This document shows positions 27,743 through 35,967 of a DNA stretch of 64,000 nt, piece after piece; the stretch's first letter is position 1; the number at the start of each line of letters is the position of its first letter. The stretch is from Corynebacterium uropygiale (lineage in GTDB: Bacteria; Actinomycetota; Actinomycetes; Mycobacteriales; Mycobacteriaceae): the NCBI RefSeq assembly GCF_021568315.1, contig NZ_JAKGSI010000003.1:62001-126000 (forward strand). The letters run 5' to 3'. The notes under the pieces are model-generated. The model worked only from the letters and a program-made list of their open reading frames with translations. It ran no database searches and was not told the origin of the DNA. The position numbers and the translations under genes are program-made.

Positions 27743-28567
27743 TTAGAGCCCGTAAACGTCCTCGAGCACGCGGATGACGCCGGCCTCCTCGCAGGAGGGG
27801 GCCAGGTGATCGGCTGCCTCCTTGATAGCCGGGTGGGCATTAGCCATGGCCCACGCGCAGCCGGCCTCCTCGAGGAGTTCGAGGTCATTGAGGTAGTCCC
27901 CGAAGGCCATCGTCTGCGCGGCCGGCACCCCCAGTGCCTCCCGCAGCTCGGCGAGCCCCCGGCCCTTGTTGGCCCGGGGGTTCATCACGTCAATCCAGTG
28001 GGCGCCGCTGACGACCGCCCGCGCCTCCTCACCCTGCCCGAGGCCCTGCTCGACGGCCGCCCGGAGGACATCGATGTGGTTCTCGGCGTTGGTGCGGGTG
28101 TAGATCGCCACCTTGATGAGGTCCTCCCCGATCGTGGCGGAGAGGTCCTCCACGTGCTCGAGGTTGTGGTAGTACTTCGCGATCTCCTCACGGCCAGCGA
28201 TGTTCTCCGTGCGCACGTACGCGCAGTGCGGGGTGCAGATGACAATATCGAGGTCGCGGCCGCCTTCGGCCCAATGCTCCTCCACCGCCCGGAGGAGGGC
28301 CCGCCCGCCGCCCGGGGAGAAGGGGGTAATCGAGCTGATCTCCCCGCGGGCCACCACCACGCTCCCGTTTTCCGCCAGGTAGCTCATGTCCTCCCCGCAG
28401 TACCCGAACATGTCCTGCAAGGTGGCGAGCTGCCGGCCGCTCGCCGGGGTGAAGATGATCCCAGCCTCATGAAGCCGCTGGTAGAGGGCGTCGAAACCCG
28501 AGGGGAGCCGGCCTTCGCCGTCGAGCAGAGTGCCGTCCATGTCGCAGGCGATCAACCGATAATCCAT
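27743..28567 (-). CDS. HAD-superfamily hydrolase (Cof type)
   Basis: This 274-residue phosphatase has motif I DMDGTLLD at 9-16, the C2B-type cap found in Cof/YbiV sugar-phosphate phosphatases, and motif IV GDYLNDLELL near 222. Typical substrates are sugar phosphates or flavin precursors. GAGGAGAGC directly before the ATG at 28567 supports this start over longer frames to 28624. It is convergent with ppk2. Confidence 0.9.
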   Translation of the reverse strand: MDYRLIACDMDGTLLDGEGRLPSGFDALYQRLHEAGIIFTPASGRQLATLQDMFGYCGEDMSYLAENGSVVVARGEISSITPFSPGGGRALLRAVEEHWAEGGRDLDIVICTPHCAYVRTENIAGREEIAKYYHNLEHVEDLSATIGEDLIKVAIYTRTNAENHIDVLRAAVEQGLGQGEEARAVVSGAHWIDVMNPRANKGRGLAELREALGVPAAQTMAFGDYLNDLELLEEAGCAWAMANAHPAIKEAADHLAPSCEEAGVIRVLEDVYGL

Positions 28568-28626
28568 GCTCTCCTCCAGCTCCGAGTTCCTGACGGGCGC
28601 GCGGCCCCTGTGCCATACTGGCACCC

Positions 28627-29694
28627 ATGAGTAACCACGATCACACGCACGACGACGCGACCGTGCGCGCGTCCATCGAAAACACTACCGGAGTCCTCGA
28701 ACTCAACCGCCCCAAGGCGCTCAATAGCCTCAACCCGGAGATGATCTCCGCGATTAGTGCGGCGCTCGAGGAATGGCGGGATGACCCGCGGGTCACGCAG
28801 GTGCTCGTTCGTTCTTCTTCCCCGAAGGCCTTCTGCGCGGGCGGGGACGTCCGCTTCGCCCGTGAGGGCATCCTCGAGGGGAACGGCGAGGCCGTGGATG
28901 GCTTCTTCGAGGAGGAATACCGGATGAATGAGGCCATCGCCTCCTTCCCTAAGCCCTACGTGGCGCTCATCGATGGCATCGTTATGGGCGGTGGCTTGGG
29001 GGTATCGGCGCACGGCTCGCACCGGGTGGTGACGGAGAAGGTGCTGGCCGCCATGCCGGAGATGGCCATCGGCTATGTCACGGATGTGGGGATGACCTGG
29101 GCCTTGGCCCACATGGTGGGGAAGAAGGGCGAGCCCTCGGCGGCGCTGGCCGCCTTCCTGGGCCTCACCGGCTGGCATGTGAAGGTCGCCGACGCCGTGT
29201 GGTCGGGGCTCGCGACGGACCTCATCCGCAGCGAGGACGTGGATGCTTTCGCGGACGCCCTCATTGCGGACGGGGTGGAGGCTGCCCTCGAGCGTTTCCG
29301 GGTGAACCAGGAGGAGCCCTCCCAGCTGGAGGCCTGGTACCCGGAGATCAAGCGCTGCTTCTCCGAGCGCGGCTGGGCGGCCATCTCCCAGGCGGTGGAG
29401 GAGTCGAGCAACGAGGAGTTCCGCGAGGCCGTGCGCACGCTCTGCGCCTCTGCGAGCCCGAGCTCCCTCGTCGCCACCGCGGAGGTCTTTGCCCATAACG
29501 CCGAGGCGGACTCCCTCCATGAGGCCATCTGGGCCGAGTGGGCCGTGGGGAAGCGCCTCCTGAGGACCCATGACTTCGCTGAGGGGGTGCGGGCCGTCCT
29601 CGTTGATAAGGATCGGCAGGCTGCCTTTGAGCCCTCCGCCCCGGAGGAGGTCGACGCCGCAGCGTGGCGCGAGGTGGTCGCAGCGAAGCGTTAA
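28627..29694 (+). CDS. Enoyl-CoA hydratase/isomerase family, 3-hydroxyisobutyryl-CoA hydrolase-like
   Basis: This 355-residue crotonase-fold protein has the oxyanion-hole pair KAFCAGGDVRF (about 68-78) and IVMGGGLGVSAHGSHRV (about 119-135). PEMAIGYVTDVG near 146 aligns with the catalytic loop of HIBYL-CoA hydrolases. The length and the long C-terminal part also fit that subfamily (valine degradation) better than classical hydratases. CATACT at 28614-28619 is seven bases from the ATG. A convergent TetR gene follows. Confidence 0.88.
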   Translation: MSNHDHTHDDATVRASIENTTGVLELNRPKALNSLNPEMISAISAALEEWRDDPRVTQVLVRSSSPKAFCAGGDVRFAREGILEGNGEAVDGFFEEEYRMNEAIASFPKPYVALIDGIVMGGGLGVSAHGSHRVVTEKVLAAMPEMAIGYVTDVGMTWALAHMVGKKGEPSAALAAFLGLTGWHVKVADAVWSGLATDLIRSEDVDAFADALIADGVEAALERFRVNQEEPSQLEAWYPEIKRCFSERGWAAISQAVEESSNEEFREAVRTLCASASPSSLVATAEVFAHNAEADSLHEAIWAEWAVGKRLLRTHDFAEGVRAVLVDKDRQAAFEPSAPEEVDAAAWREVVAAKR

Positions 29695-29712
29695 GAGGGG
29701 CTTAAGGGGGGA

Positions 29713-30297
29713 TTAGAGCCGTCGGATGACCCCGAGGGCGTTGTGGATCATGAACTCGCCCATCTCGGGGTCGCGGGGGTGGGGGAGGTCCTCGTATCGC
29801 TGGAGCGCGAAGGCGATGGCCCCGGCCACGAGCCGCACCGCGAGGGTGAGGTCATCCGAGCGGAAGCCGAGCTTGTGTGCCCGCGGCATGAGCGCGGTGA
29901 TGAGGGGGCGGAGGATCTCCTCCGCATCGCCGTATTCCCGGCCCGGCTCCTTTTCGCGGAGCATCTCCGACAGACGGAACAGGTGGGGGAGACGCGCCGG
30001 GCCGTCGGCATCGAGGGTGATGATGGTGAGCCGCTCACTGATCTCCAGGAGGCCGAGCCCCTGGGGCAGGTGCTCAATTTCCTCCGCCAGGCGTTCCACC
30101 TGCTCGATGATGAAGAAGAGGAGGGCTTCCTCCCGGGAGGGGAAATAGTTGTGGAAGGTGCGCGTCGAAACCCCCGCACCCTCCGCGATGGCTGCGACGG
30201 TCAGCTGGGAGGTTCCGTGCTCGAGCGCAATTTGTGCAGCAGATCTGGCCAAGGCGCTCCGCGTTTGTGCTTTGCGAATTTCCCGTAGACCAGACAT
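29713..30297 (-). CDS. TetR-family transcriptional regulator
   Basis: This 194-residue regulator has an N-terminal helix-turn-helix at about 10-55, with TVAAIAEGAGVSTRTFHNYF, and a ligand-binding C-terminal domain without obvious family hints. It has an AAGGGAG ribosome-binding site. A TTGAAC-17-TACATT promoter lies upstream with a GAAC/GTTC palindrome over its -35 box, so autoregulation is likely. The convergent enoyl-CoA hydratase-like gene is a possible target but does not share the promoter region. Confidence 0.9.
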   Translation of the reverse strand: MSGLREIRKAQTRSALARSAAQIALEHGTSQLTVAAIAEGAGVSTRTFHNYFPSREEALLFFIIEQVERLAEEIEHLPQGLGLLEISERLTIITLDADGPARLPHLFRLSEMLREKEPGREYGDAEEILRPLITALMPRAHKLGFRSDDLTLAVRLVAGAIAFALQRYEDLPHPRDPEMGEFMIHNALGVIRRL

Positions 30298-30345
30298 GTG
30301 TCAACTCCCTTGGTGCTAGCGCAGCTCGTCTGAAGGCTTAGGTGG

Positions 30346-30374
30346 AATGTAGCACCCAACGAACTTTTGTTCAA
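30346..30374 (-). promoter_or_regulatory. Promoter and palindromic operator of the TetR gene
   Basis: On the minus strand TTGAAC (30374-30369) and TACATT (30351-30346) are separated by exactly 17 bp. The palindrome at 30361-30372 (GAAC, four bases, GTTC) overlaps the -35 box and is a candidate autorepression site. Confidence 0.65.
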
Positions 30375-30465
30375 TCTGCCAAACTGTGAAGGCCGAAGCT
30401 TCAGGGCGGCGGCGCCCCCACCGCCAAGGAATCAGCGGGTGAGGGCGCATTTCTCGAAGGATGGC

Positions 30466-32100
30466 CTAGTCCGCCACGAGCGGCTCGAGGACGAAGTCCG
30501 GGTTCTCCTTCTGGATGAATTGCAAACGCCATTTGTCACCGAAGAGGGCGATGAGCTCCCCATCGGTGCGCGTGAAGATCTCGACGCCGCGCTGCCGGGC
30601 GAGCTTTGGCGCGGTGGCGGCGTCGGTCTTGCGGGCGACGGAGTAGGGCACGGGGGCCGTCTCCGTTTCGACGTTGTACTCATTCTCCATGCGGGCTTGC
30701 ATCACTTCGAACTGCATGGGGCCGACGGCCGCCATGACCGGGTTGGCATCGCCGCGGGCGTCGTTGCGCAGGATCTGGACGACGCCCTCGGAGTCGAGCT
30801 GCTCGAGGGCCTTACGGAATTGCTTGTACTTGCCGAGCGACGTCGCGCGCAGCGTGCGGAAGTGCTCCGGTGCGAACTGCGGCATGGGCGGGTACTGCAC
30901 CTTGCGGCCAGAGTAGATGGTGTCCCCCGGGGCGAGGGAGCCGGCGTTGACGAGCCCGACGATATCCCCTGGGTAGGCGGTCTCGACGGTCGAGCGGGTG
31001 CGCCCGAACACGGTGAGGGCGTACTTTGAGGAGAAGCTCCGCCCCGATTGCGCGTGGGTCACCTGCATGCCGCGGTCGAACTCTCCGGACACGACGCGCA
31101 TGAAGGCGAGGGTATCGCGGTGCTTGCGGTCCATGCCCGCCTGGACTTTGAAGACGACGCCGGAGAACTCATCACCCGGGTCGCGGCGCTCATCCATAGC
31201 GGTGGTGGAGGCCTCGAGGGCGGCCGGGTCGGAGTCTCGGCCCGCCGGGGCGGGGGCGAGGGTGCACAGGGTGTCGAGGATCTGGTGCACACCAAAGTTC
31301 AGCATGGCGGAGGCGAAGATCACGGGCGAGGTTTCGCACGCCTCGAAGAGCTCCTGGTCATGGAGGGCGCCGTCGGCGGCGAGAAGCTCCGCCTCCTCGA
31401 CGGCCGTGTCCCAGGCCTCGGCCTCGCGCTCGGCGGCCTCGTCGGGGGAGTAGTGCTCCTCCGGCGCGATGGTGGAGCCGCCGGCCGTGCGGATGAAGTG
31501 GATGTACTCGGCGGCCTCACCCTCCTCGTCGATGCGGGCGAGCCCCCGGAAGTCGCCGGCCTCACCCACCGGCCAGAAGAGGGGTGTGGGCTGGAGGCCG
31601 ATCTCGGAGACGATCTCATCCACGAGCTCCAGGGGCTCGCGGCCCGGCCGGTCCCACTTGTTCATCACCGTGATGATGGGAAGCCCCCTGGCCTTGCACA
31701 CGCGGAAGAGCTTGAGGGTCTGCGGCTCAAGGCCCTTCGCGGCGTCGATGAGCATGACCGCGGCGTCGACGGCGGTGAGCACGCGGTAGGTGTCCTCGGA
31801 GAAGTCGGCGTGTCCGGGGGTGTCGACGAGGTTGATCATGTAGGGCTCGCCCTCGTGGCCCTCGGGGGCGTACTCGAACTGGAGCGCCGAGGAAGCGATG
31901 GAAATCCCGCGGTCCTTTTCCATCTCCATCCAGTCGGAGACGGTGGACTTGCGGCCGGCCTTGCCGTGGACGGCGCCGGCCTCGGAAATGACGTGGGCGT
32001 GGAGGGCCAGCGCCTCGGTGAGCGTGGACTTACCGGCGTCGGGGTGGGCGATGACGGCGAATGTGCGGCGGCGGGCTGCTTCCTCGGTGGTTGAACTCAT
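30466..32100 (-). CDS. prfC: Peptide chain release factor 3
   Basis: This 544-residue translational GTPase recycles RF1/RF2 after peptide release. G-domain motifs are AHPDAGKST (about 18-26), GISIASS switch I, DTPGHADFSEDTYRVL (about 93-108) and NKWDRPGREP (about 147-156). EF-Tu-like domain 2 and the RF3 C-terminal domain (VMAAVGPMQFEVMQARMENE) follow. AGAATA at 32108-32113 (TATTCT on the gene strand) is seven bases before the ATG, suggesting a leaderless transcript. Confidence 0.96.
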   Translation of the reverse strand: MSSTTEEAARRRTFAVIAHPDAGKSTLTEALALHAHVISEAGAVHGKAGRKSTVSDWMEMEKDRGISIASSALQFEYAPEGHEGEPYMINLVDTPGHADFSEDTYRVLTAVDAAVMLIDAAKGLEPQTLKLFRVCKARGLPIITVMNKWDRPGREPLELVDEIVSEIGLQPTPLFWPVGEAGDFRGLARIDEEGEAAEYIHFIRTAGGSTIAPEEHYSPDEAAEREAEAWDTAVEEAELLAADGALHDQELFEACETSPVIFASAMLNFGVHQILDTLCTLAPAPAGRDSDPAALEASTTAMDERRDPGDEFSGVVFKVQAGMDRKHRDTLAFMRVVSGEFDRGMQVTHAQSGRSFSSKYALTVFGRTRSTVETAYPGDIVGLVNAGSLAPGDTIYSGRKVQYPPMPQFAPEHFRTLRATSLGKYKQFRKALEQLDSEGVVQILRNDARGDANPVMAAVGPMQFEVMQARMENEYNVETETAPVPYSVARKTDAATAPKLARQRGVEIFTRTDGELIALFGDKWRLQFIQKENPDFVLEPLVAD

Positions 32101-32124
32101 GGCTATCAGAATAAACGGAGCGCT

Positions 32125-32799
32125 TTAGCGGGAGTGAATACGGTTTTGGGCTTTGGCAAGCCCCTCGGTGACGATGAGGCGGGCGCCCTCGGCGGCGCGG
32201 GCGATGAGCTCGTCGAGGGTGGCCCCAGAATCGACGGGCCCGAGCACGTAATCCGGCACGGAGGTGCCGCGCGGCGGGCGCCCGATGCCGATCCGGATCC
32301 GCAGGTAATCCCGGGTGCCGAGCGCACCGCTCGTCGACTTCAACCCGTTATGCCCATTCTCATTGCCCCCCTGCTTGAGCTTGACCGTGCCGAAGGGGAG
32401 ATCAAGCTCATCATGCGCGACGATGACCCGTTCCGCAGGAACCCCGAGCGCCCGGGCGAGCGGGCCGATCGCCTCGCCGGAGTTGTTCATGAACGTCGTG
32501 GGCCGCACGAGGAGAACAGGCACCCCGTCCCACTCGACGCGCGCCACCTGGCACGGCAGACCCGAGACGGGGCGGAGGAGGTCGCCGTTGACGGCCAGCA
32601 GATCGTCGATGGCCATGGCGCCCACGTTGTGCCGGGTGGCCTCATAGCGCGGCCCCGGATTTCCCAGGCCCACGACCAGCCAGGACACCCCCTCGGCCTC
32701 GAGGGTCTCGGTGCTCAGCGCCTCGCGGCGCGCCGGGGTGGGGCGCTCGGAGGAACGCAGTCGATGAAGCCAACGTGAAAAGAAAGAACGATCGCGCAC
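32125..32799 (-). CDS. pth: Peptidyl-tRNA hydrolase, first copy
   Basis: This 224-residue enzyme hydrolyses peptidyl-tRNA. LVVGLGNPGPRYEATRHNVG places the catalytic His near 57. TTFMNNSGE and VAHDELDLPFG carry the conserved Asn and Asp, and GGNENGHNGLKS holds the second Asn/His set. A basic 35-residue N-terminal extension precedes the core. The GTG start at 32799 has GGAAGG about nine bases upstream. A second, shorter pth is at 41129. Confidence 0.95.
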   Translation of the reverse strand: MRDRSFFSRWLHRLRSSERPTPARREALSTETLEAEGVSWLVVGLGNPGPRYEATRHNVGAMAIDDLLAVNGDLLRPVSGLPCQVARVEWDGVPVLLVRPTTFMNNSGEAIGPLARALGVPAERVIVAHDELDLPFGTVKLKQGGNENGHNGLKSTSGALGTRDYLRIRIGIGRPPRGTSVPDYVLGPVDSGATLDELIARAAEGARLIVTEGLAKAQNRIHSR

Positions 32800-32826
32800 G
32801 GTCTCATCCTTCCATATAGTGGTTCC

Positions 32827-33906
32827 ATGAGTGTGTTGAAGACGTGTCACTATCCTCTCGTTGCCGCCCCGATGGCGGGCGGCCCTTCCACTCCTGAGCT
32901 GGCCCGCGCGGTCTCGCAGGCCGGCGGACTGGGGTTCCTCGCGCTCGGGACGATGAGCCCCGAGGCCGCGCGCGAGAGCCTCGCGCAGATGACGGAGGGC
33001 GAGCAGCTGCCCTATGGGGTGAACCTCTTCGCCCCACAGGAAACGGCTCCAGATCCGGCGGCGATGGAGGCCGTCCGCGAGGAACTGCGCCCAGGCTTTG
33101 AGGAGTACGGCCTTCCCCTCCCGCCGCTTCCCGAGCCGGACCTCAGCAACGGCTGGGAGGAGAAATTCAGAGCCATCCTCGAGGCGAAGCACCCACCCGC
33201 GATCGCCAGCTCCACCTTCGGCTGCTTCCGGGAAGAAGAGATCCGCACCCTGCACGCCCGGGGAATCGAAGCGTGGTGCACGGTCACCTGCGAGGCGGAG
33301 GCGGCGGAGGCCGTGCGGCGTGGCGTCGACGGCCTCATCGTCCAAGGCCCCGACGCCGGCGGTCATCGCGGCGTCTGGCAGGTGGAGGACACCCCGGATG
33401 CCCGCCCGCTCCCGCAGCTCACAGCAGTTATTGCCGACGCCCACCCGGGCGTCCCACTCATCGTGGCGGGAGGCCTGGGAACCCCGGAGCGCATCGCCGA
33501 GGCGCTGTCCTGGCCAGGCGTCCTGGCCGTCGCAGCCGGTTCTGCGTTCCTTCTCAGCGAGGAAGCGGGAACCTCGGCGGCGAATCGGCGCCTCCTGGCC
33601 GCGGCCGCGGCAGAACACACAGCGGCGGGGCAGGACCCCGTGGAACCGACGCTCAGCACCCGTGCCTTTTCTGGTCGCTGGGCCCGGGGTCTGTGCACGG
33701 ATTACTGCCGGACGCACCCCGACCCCGCGATACCGCCGATCTACCCCGCCCTCAATGCGCTCCTGGGGTCGCTGCGGGCGTCGGCGGCAGAGCGCGGCGA
33801 TGACCGCTGGGCCTATTGCCTGGCGGGGCGCTTCTGCACCCTGGCGGAGGAAAAACCGGCGGGGGAGATTGTCCGGGCACTCATGTCACCCCCGAATGGC
33901 GGATAA
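32827..33906 (+). CDS. Nitronate monooxygenase (2-nitropropane dioxygenase family)
   Basis: This 359-residue FMN-dependent TIM barrel starts YPLVAAPMAGGPSTPELARA, has GLGFLALGTMSPEA, and carries the catalytic His in GPDAGGHRG near 178. IVAGGLGTPERIAEAL binds the FMN phosphate. Such enzymes detoxify propionate-3-nitronate and other alkyl nitronates. TATAGT at 32815-32820 is six bases from the ATG, so a leaderless start is likely. It is divergent from pth. Confidence 0.9.
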   Translation: MSVLKTCHYPLVAAPMAGGPSTPELARAVSQAGGLGFLALGTMSPEAARESLAQMTEGEQLPYGVNLFAPQETAPDPAAMEAVREELRPGFEEYGLPLPPLPEPDLSNGWEEKFRAILEAKHPPAIASSTFGCFREEEIRTLHARGIEAWCTVTCEAEAAEAVRRGVDGLIVQGPDAGGHRGVWQVEDTPDARPLPQLTAVIADAHPGVPLIVAGGLGTPERIAEALSWPGVLAVAAGSAFLLSEEAGTSAANRRLLAAAAAEHTAAGQDPVEPTLSTRAFSGRWARGLCTDYCRTHPDPAIPPIYPALNALLGSLRASAAERGDDRWAYCLAGRFCTLAEEKPAGEIVRALMSPPNGG

Positions 33907-33951
33907 GAAGGGCTCGCACAGCCGATAAATGTGGGTTCTGGGTTAGGCTGG

Positions 33952-33990
33952 CGGGTGGTTCAACCCACCCGTGTGCCCGGTCTTGACCGG
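33952..33990 (+). promoter_or_regulatory. Two hairpins in the gapB leader
   Basis: CGGGTGG/CCACCCG (33952-33958 with 33965-33971) and CCGGTC/GACCGG (33977-33982 with 33985-33990) form adjacent perfect stems upstream of the GAGGAG ribosome-binding site. A TAGGCT at 33944-33949 may be the -10 box. The hairpins could stabilise or regulate the mRNA. Confidence 0.45.
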
Positions 33991-34016
33991 CTCGTTTAGC
34001 CCTGAGGAGACTCCCC

Positions 34017-35462
34017 ATGTCCCAGCCCAGCTCCGACTGGAATGAGAAACTGACCCTGGCAGAGGAAATGCTGCCGCTCATCAGCGCCCTTCACCGCGAG
34101 CGCAACGTGGTGACCTCGATTTTCGGTCGTCTGCTGCTGGACGTGACGGCCATCGACATCATTAAGTCCCACCGCTACGCCCGCCGCATTACGGAGAAGC
34201 CGCTGCCGATCTCCCAGACCCTGCCGATCGTCCGTGAGCTCAGCACCATGGACCTGGGCACCGCGAGCATCGACATCGGCCGGCTGGCCACGAACTTCCA
34301 CCGCAACCCGGAGAACACGGACCTCCGCGCGTACCTGGAGGAGGAGCTCAAGCCGGTCATCGGCGGCACGAAGGATCGCCCCTCGCGGGACGTCGTCCTC
34401 TACGGTTTCGGCCGCATTGGCCGCCTGCTGGCCCGCATCCTCATCGCCCGCGAGGCAGCATATGGCGGCGTCCGGCTGCGCGCGATCGTCGTCCGGAGCA
34501 AGGGCGAGGGGGACATCATCAAGCGGGCCTCGCTCCTGCGGCGTGACTCCGTCCACGGCGCCTTCGACGGCACCATCACGGTGGATGAGGAGAAGAACAT
34601 CATCTGGGCCAACGGCACCCCGATCCAGGTGATTTACTCCAATGACCCCGCGAGCGTCGACTACACCGAGTATGGGATTCACGACGCCATCGTCGTCGAC
34701 AACACCGGCCGCTGGCGTGATCGCGAGGGGCTGAGCCAGCACCTCAAGTCCACCGGCGTGGACCGCGTGGTTCTCACGGCGCCGGGCAAGGGGGACCTGC
34801 GCAACGTGGTCTACGGGATCAATCACACGGACATCACCGACGAGGACACCATCATCACCGCGGCCTCCTGCACCACGAACGGCATCACGCCGGTGCTCAA
34901 GGTCATCAATGACCGCTACGGCGTGCGCCACGGGCACGTGGAGACGGTGCACTCCTTCACCAATGACCAGAACCTCATCGATAACTATCACAAGGGCCCG
35001 CGCCGGGGCCGCGCCGCCGGGCTCAACATGGTGCTCACCGAGACGGGTGCCGCCAAGGCCGTCTCCAAGGCGCTGCCCGAGTTCGAAGGCAAGCTCACCG
35101 GCAACGCCATCCGCGTCCCCACCCCGGACGTGTCCATGGCGGTGCTCAACCTGGAGACGGAGAAGGAGGTGGACCGCGACGAGGTGAACAACTACCTCCG
35201 CAAGGTCTCCCTCCACTCCGACCTGCGCCAGCAGATCAGCTACATCAACTCCCCGGACGTTGTGTCGACGGACTTCGTCGGCTCCACCCACGCGGGCGTG
35301 GTTGACGGGCTCGCCACCATCGCCTCGGGCACGCACCTCGTCCTCTATGTGTGGTACGACAACGAGTTTGGGTATTCTAACCAGGTCATCCGTATCGTCG
35401 AGGAAGTCGCTGGAGCGCGGCCGATTGTGCTGCCGCGCCGGGAAAGCCCGTCGGAGTTGTGA
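34017..35462 (+). CDS. gapB: Glyceraldehyde-3-phosphate dehydrogenase GapB type
   Basis: This 481-residue enzyme carries a 125-residue N-terminal extension before the NAD(P)-binding motif YGFGRIGRLLARI near 129. The catalytic cysteine lies in AASCTTNGITPVL near 285, and WYDNEFGYSNQV ends the catalytic domain. The extra N-terminal domain is typical of the corynebacterial second GAPDH (GapB), which works mainly in the gluconeogenic direction. GAGGAG precedes the ATG. The stop overlaps the start of the next small gene (GTGA), suggesting coupling. Confidence 0.92.
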   Translation: MSQPSSDWNEKLTLAEEMLPLISALHRERNVVTSIFGRLLLDVTAIDIIKSHRYARRITEKPLPISQTLPIVRELSTMDLGTASIDIGRLATNFHRNPENTDLRAYLEEELKPVIGGTKDRPSRDVVLYGFGRIGRLLARILIAREAAYGGVRLRAIVVRSKGEGDIIKRASLLRRDSVHGAFDGTITVDEEKNIIWANGTPIQVIYSNDPASVDYTEYGIHDAIVVDNTGRWRDREGLSQHLKSTGVDRVVLTAPGKGDLRNVVYGINHTDITDEDTIITAASCTTNGITPVLKVINDRYGVRHGHVETVHSFTNDQNLIDNYHKGPRRGRAAGLNMVLTETGAAKAVSKALPEFEGKLTGNAIRVPTPDVSMAVLNLETEKEVDRDEVNNYLRKVSLHSDLRQQISYINSPDVVSTDFVGSTHAGVVDGLATIASGTHLVLYVWYDNEFGYSNQVIRIVEEVAGARPIVLPRRESPSEL

Positions 35463-35659
35463 GTAGGAAGAACCGCAAGAAGAGCGCCGTGAAGGTCAAG
35501 GAGAACCCCCTTGGCCTCAAGCTCAAGTCCACCTGTTGTCGGAAGAATCCGCGGTGCATTAACTGCCCCGTGGTTTATCAGCGCCTCGCACGCTCGGGGG
35601 CGTGGGAGCGCGACGACATGAATCTTCCGCGCGAGCTGAAGAGGGCGCGGAAATGGTGA
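35459..35659 (+). CDS. Small cysteine-rich basic protein
   Basis: This 66-residue protein starts at a GTG overlapping the gapB stop. It has a strongly basic N-terminus and a CCRKNPRCINCPV motif (Cys 26, 27, 33, 36) that looks like a metal-binding knuckle. Similar short proteins with CC-x3-PRC-x2-CPV are known as conserved hypotheticals in actinobacteria. Its end overlaps the next gene by seven bases. The function is unknown. Confidence 0.7.
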   Translation: MSRKNRKKSAVKVKENPLGLKLKSTCCRKNPRCINCPVVYQRLARSGAWERDDMNLPRELKRARKW

Positions 35660-35895
35660 GCCGGGAGGGTTGGCAGGGCCAGACGCCCCGGAAGAGCCGG
35701 ACGAGGAGGACTCCCCAGCCGCGGTGTCCCATCCGCTATGGGGAGCCCTGCACGGCGTGTCAACCTGGCACCTCTGGCCCGGAGGACTGTCAGCTCGTGG
35801 CCCTCGTCATGGATGATCCCGATCTTCGTGAGCGCATGCAGCAGATGAATCGCGAGCACCGCCAGCGCGATCGGGACCGCCGTCGGCACCCGTGA
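35653..35895 (+). CDS. DUF6767-like small protein
   Basis: This 80-residue basic protein contains RYGEPCTACQPGTSGPEDCQ followed by LVALVMDDPDLRERMQQM and an arginine-rich tail. The GEPC-x2-CQPG-SGPEDC pattern is a conserved actinobacterial domain of unknown function (DUF6767 as I recall). The ATG overlaps the previous gene by seven bases, so the gapB-35459-35653 group is probably one operon. Confidence 0.7.
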   Translation: MVSREGWQGQTPRKSRTRRTPQPRCPIRYGEPCTACQPGTSGPEDCQLVALVMDDPDLRERMQQMNREHRQRDRDRRRHP

Positions 35896-35967
35896 TGTTT
35901 GGCACATTCTTGGTAATCATATTCAGCTGACTCGTCGTCCAGAGTCTGCACAGCTTATGCTCAGCTC

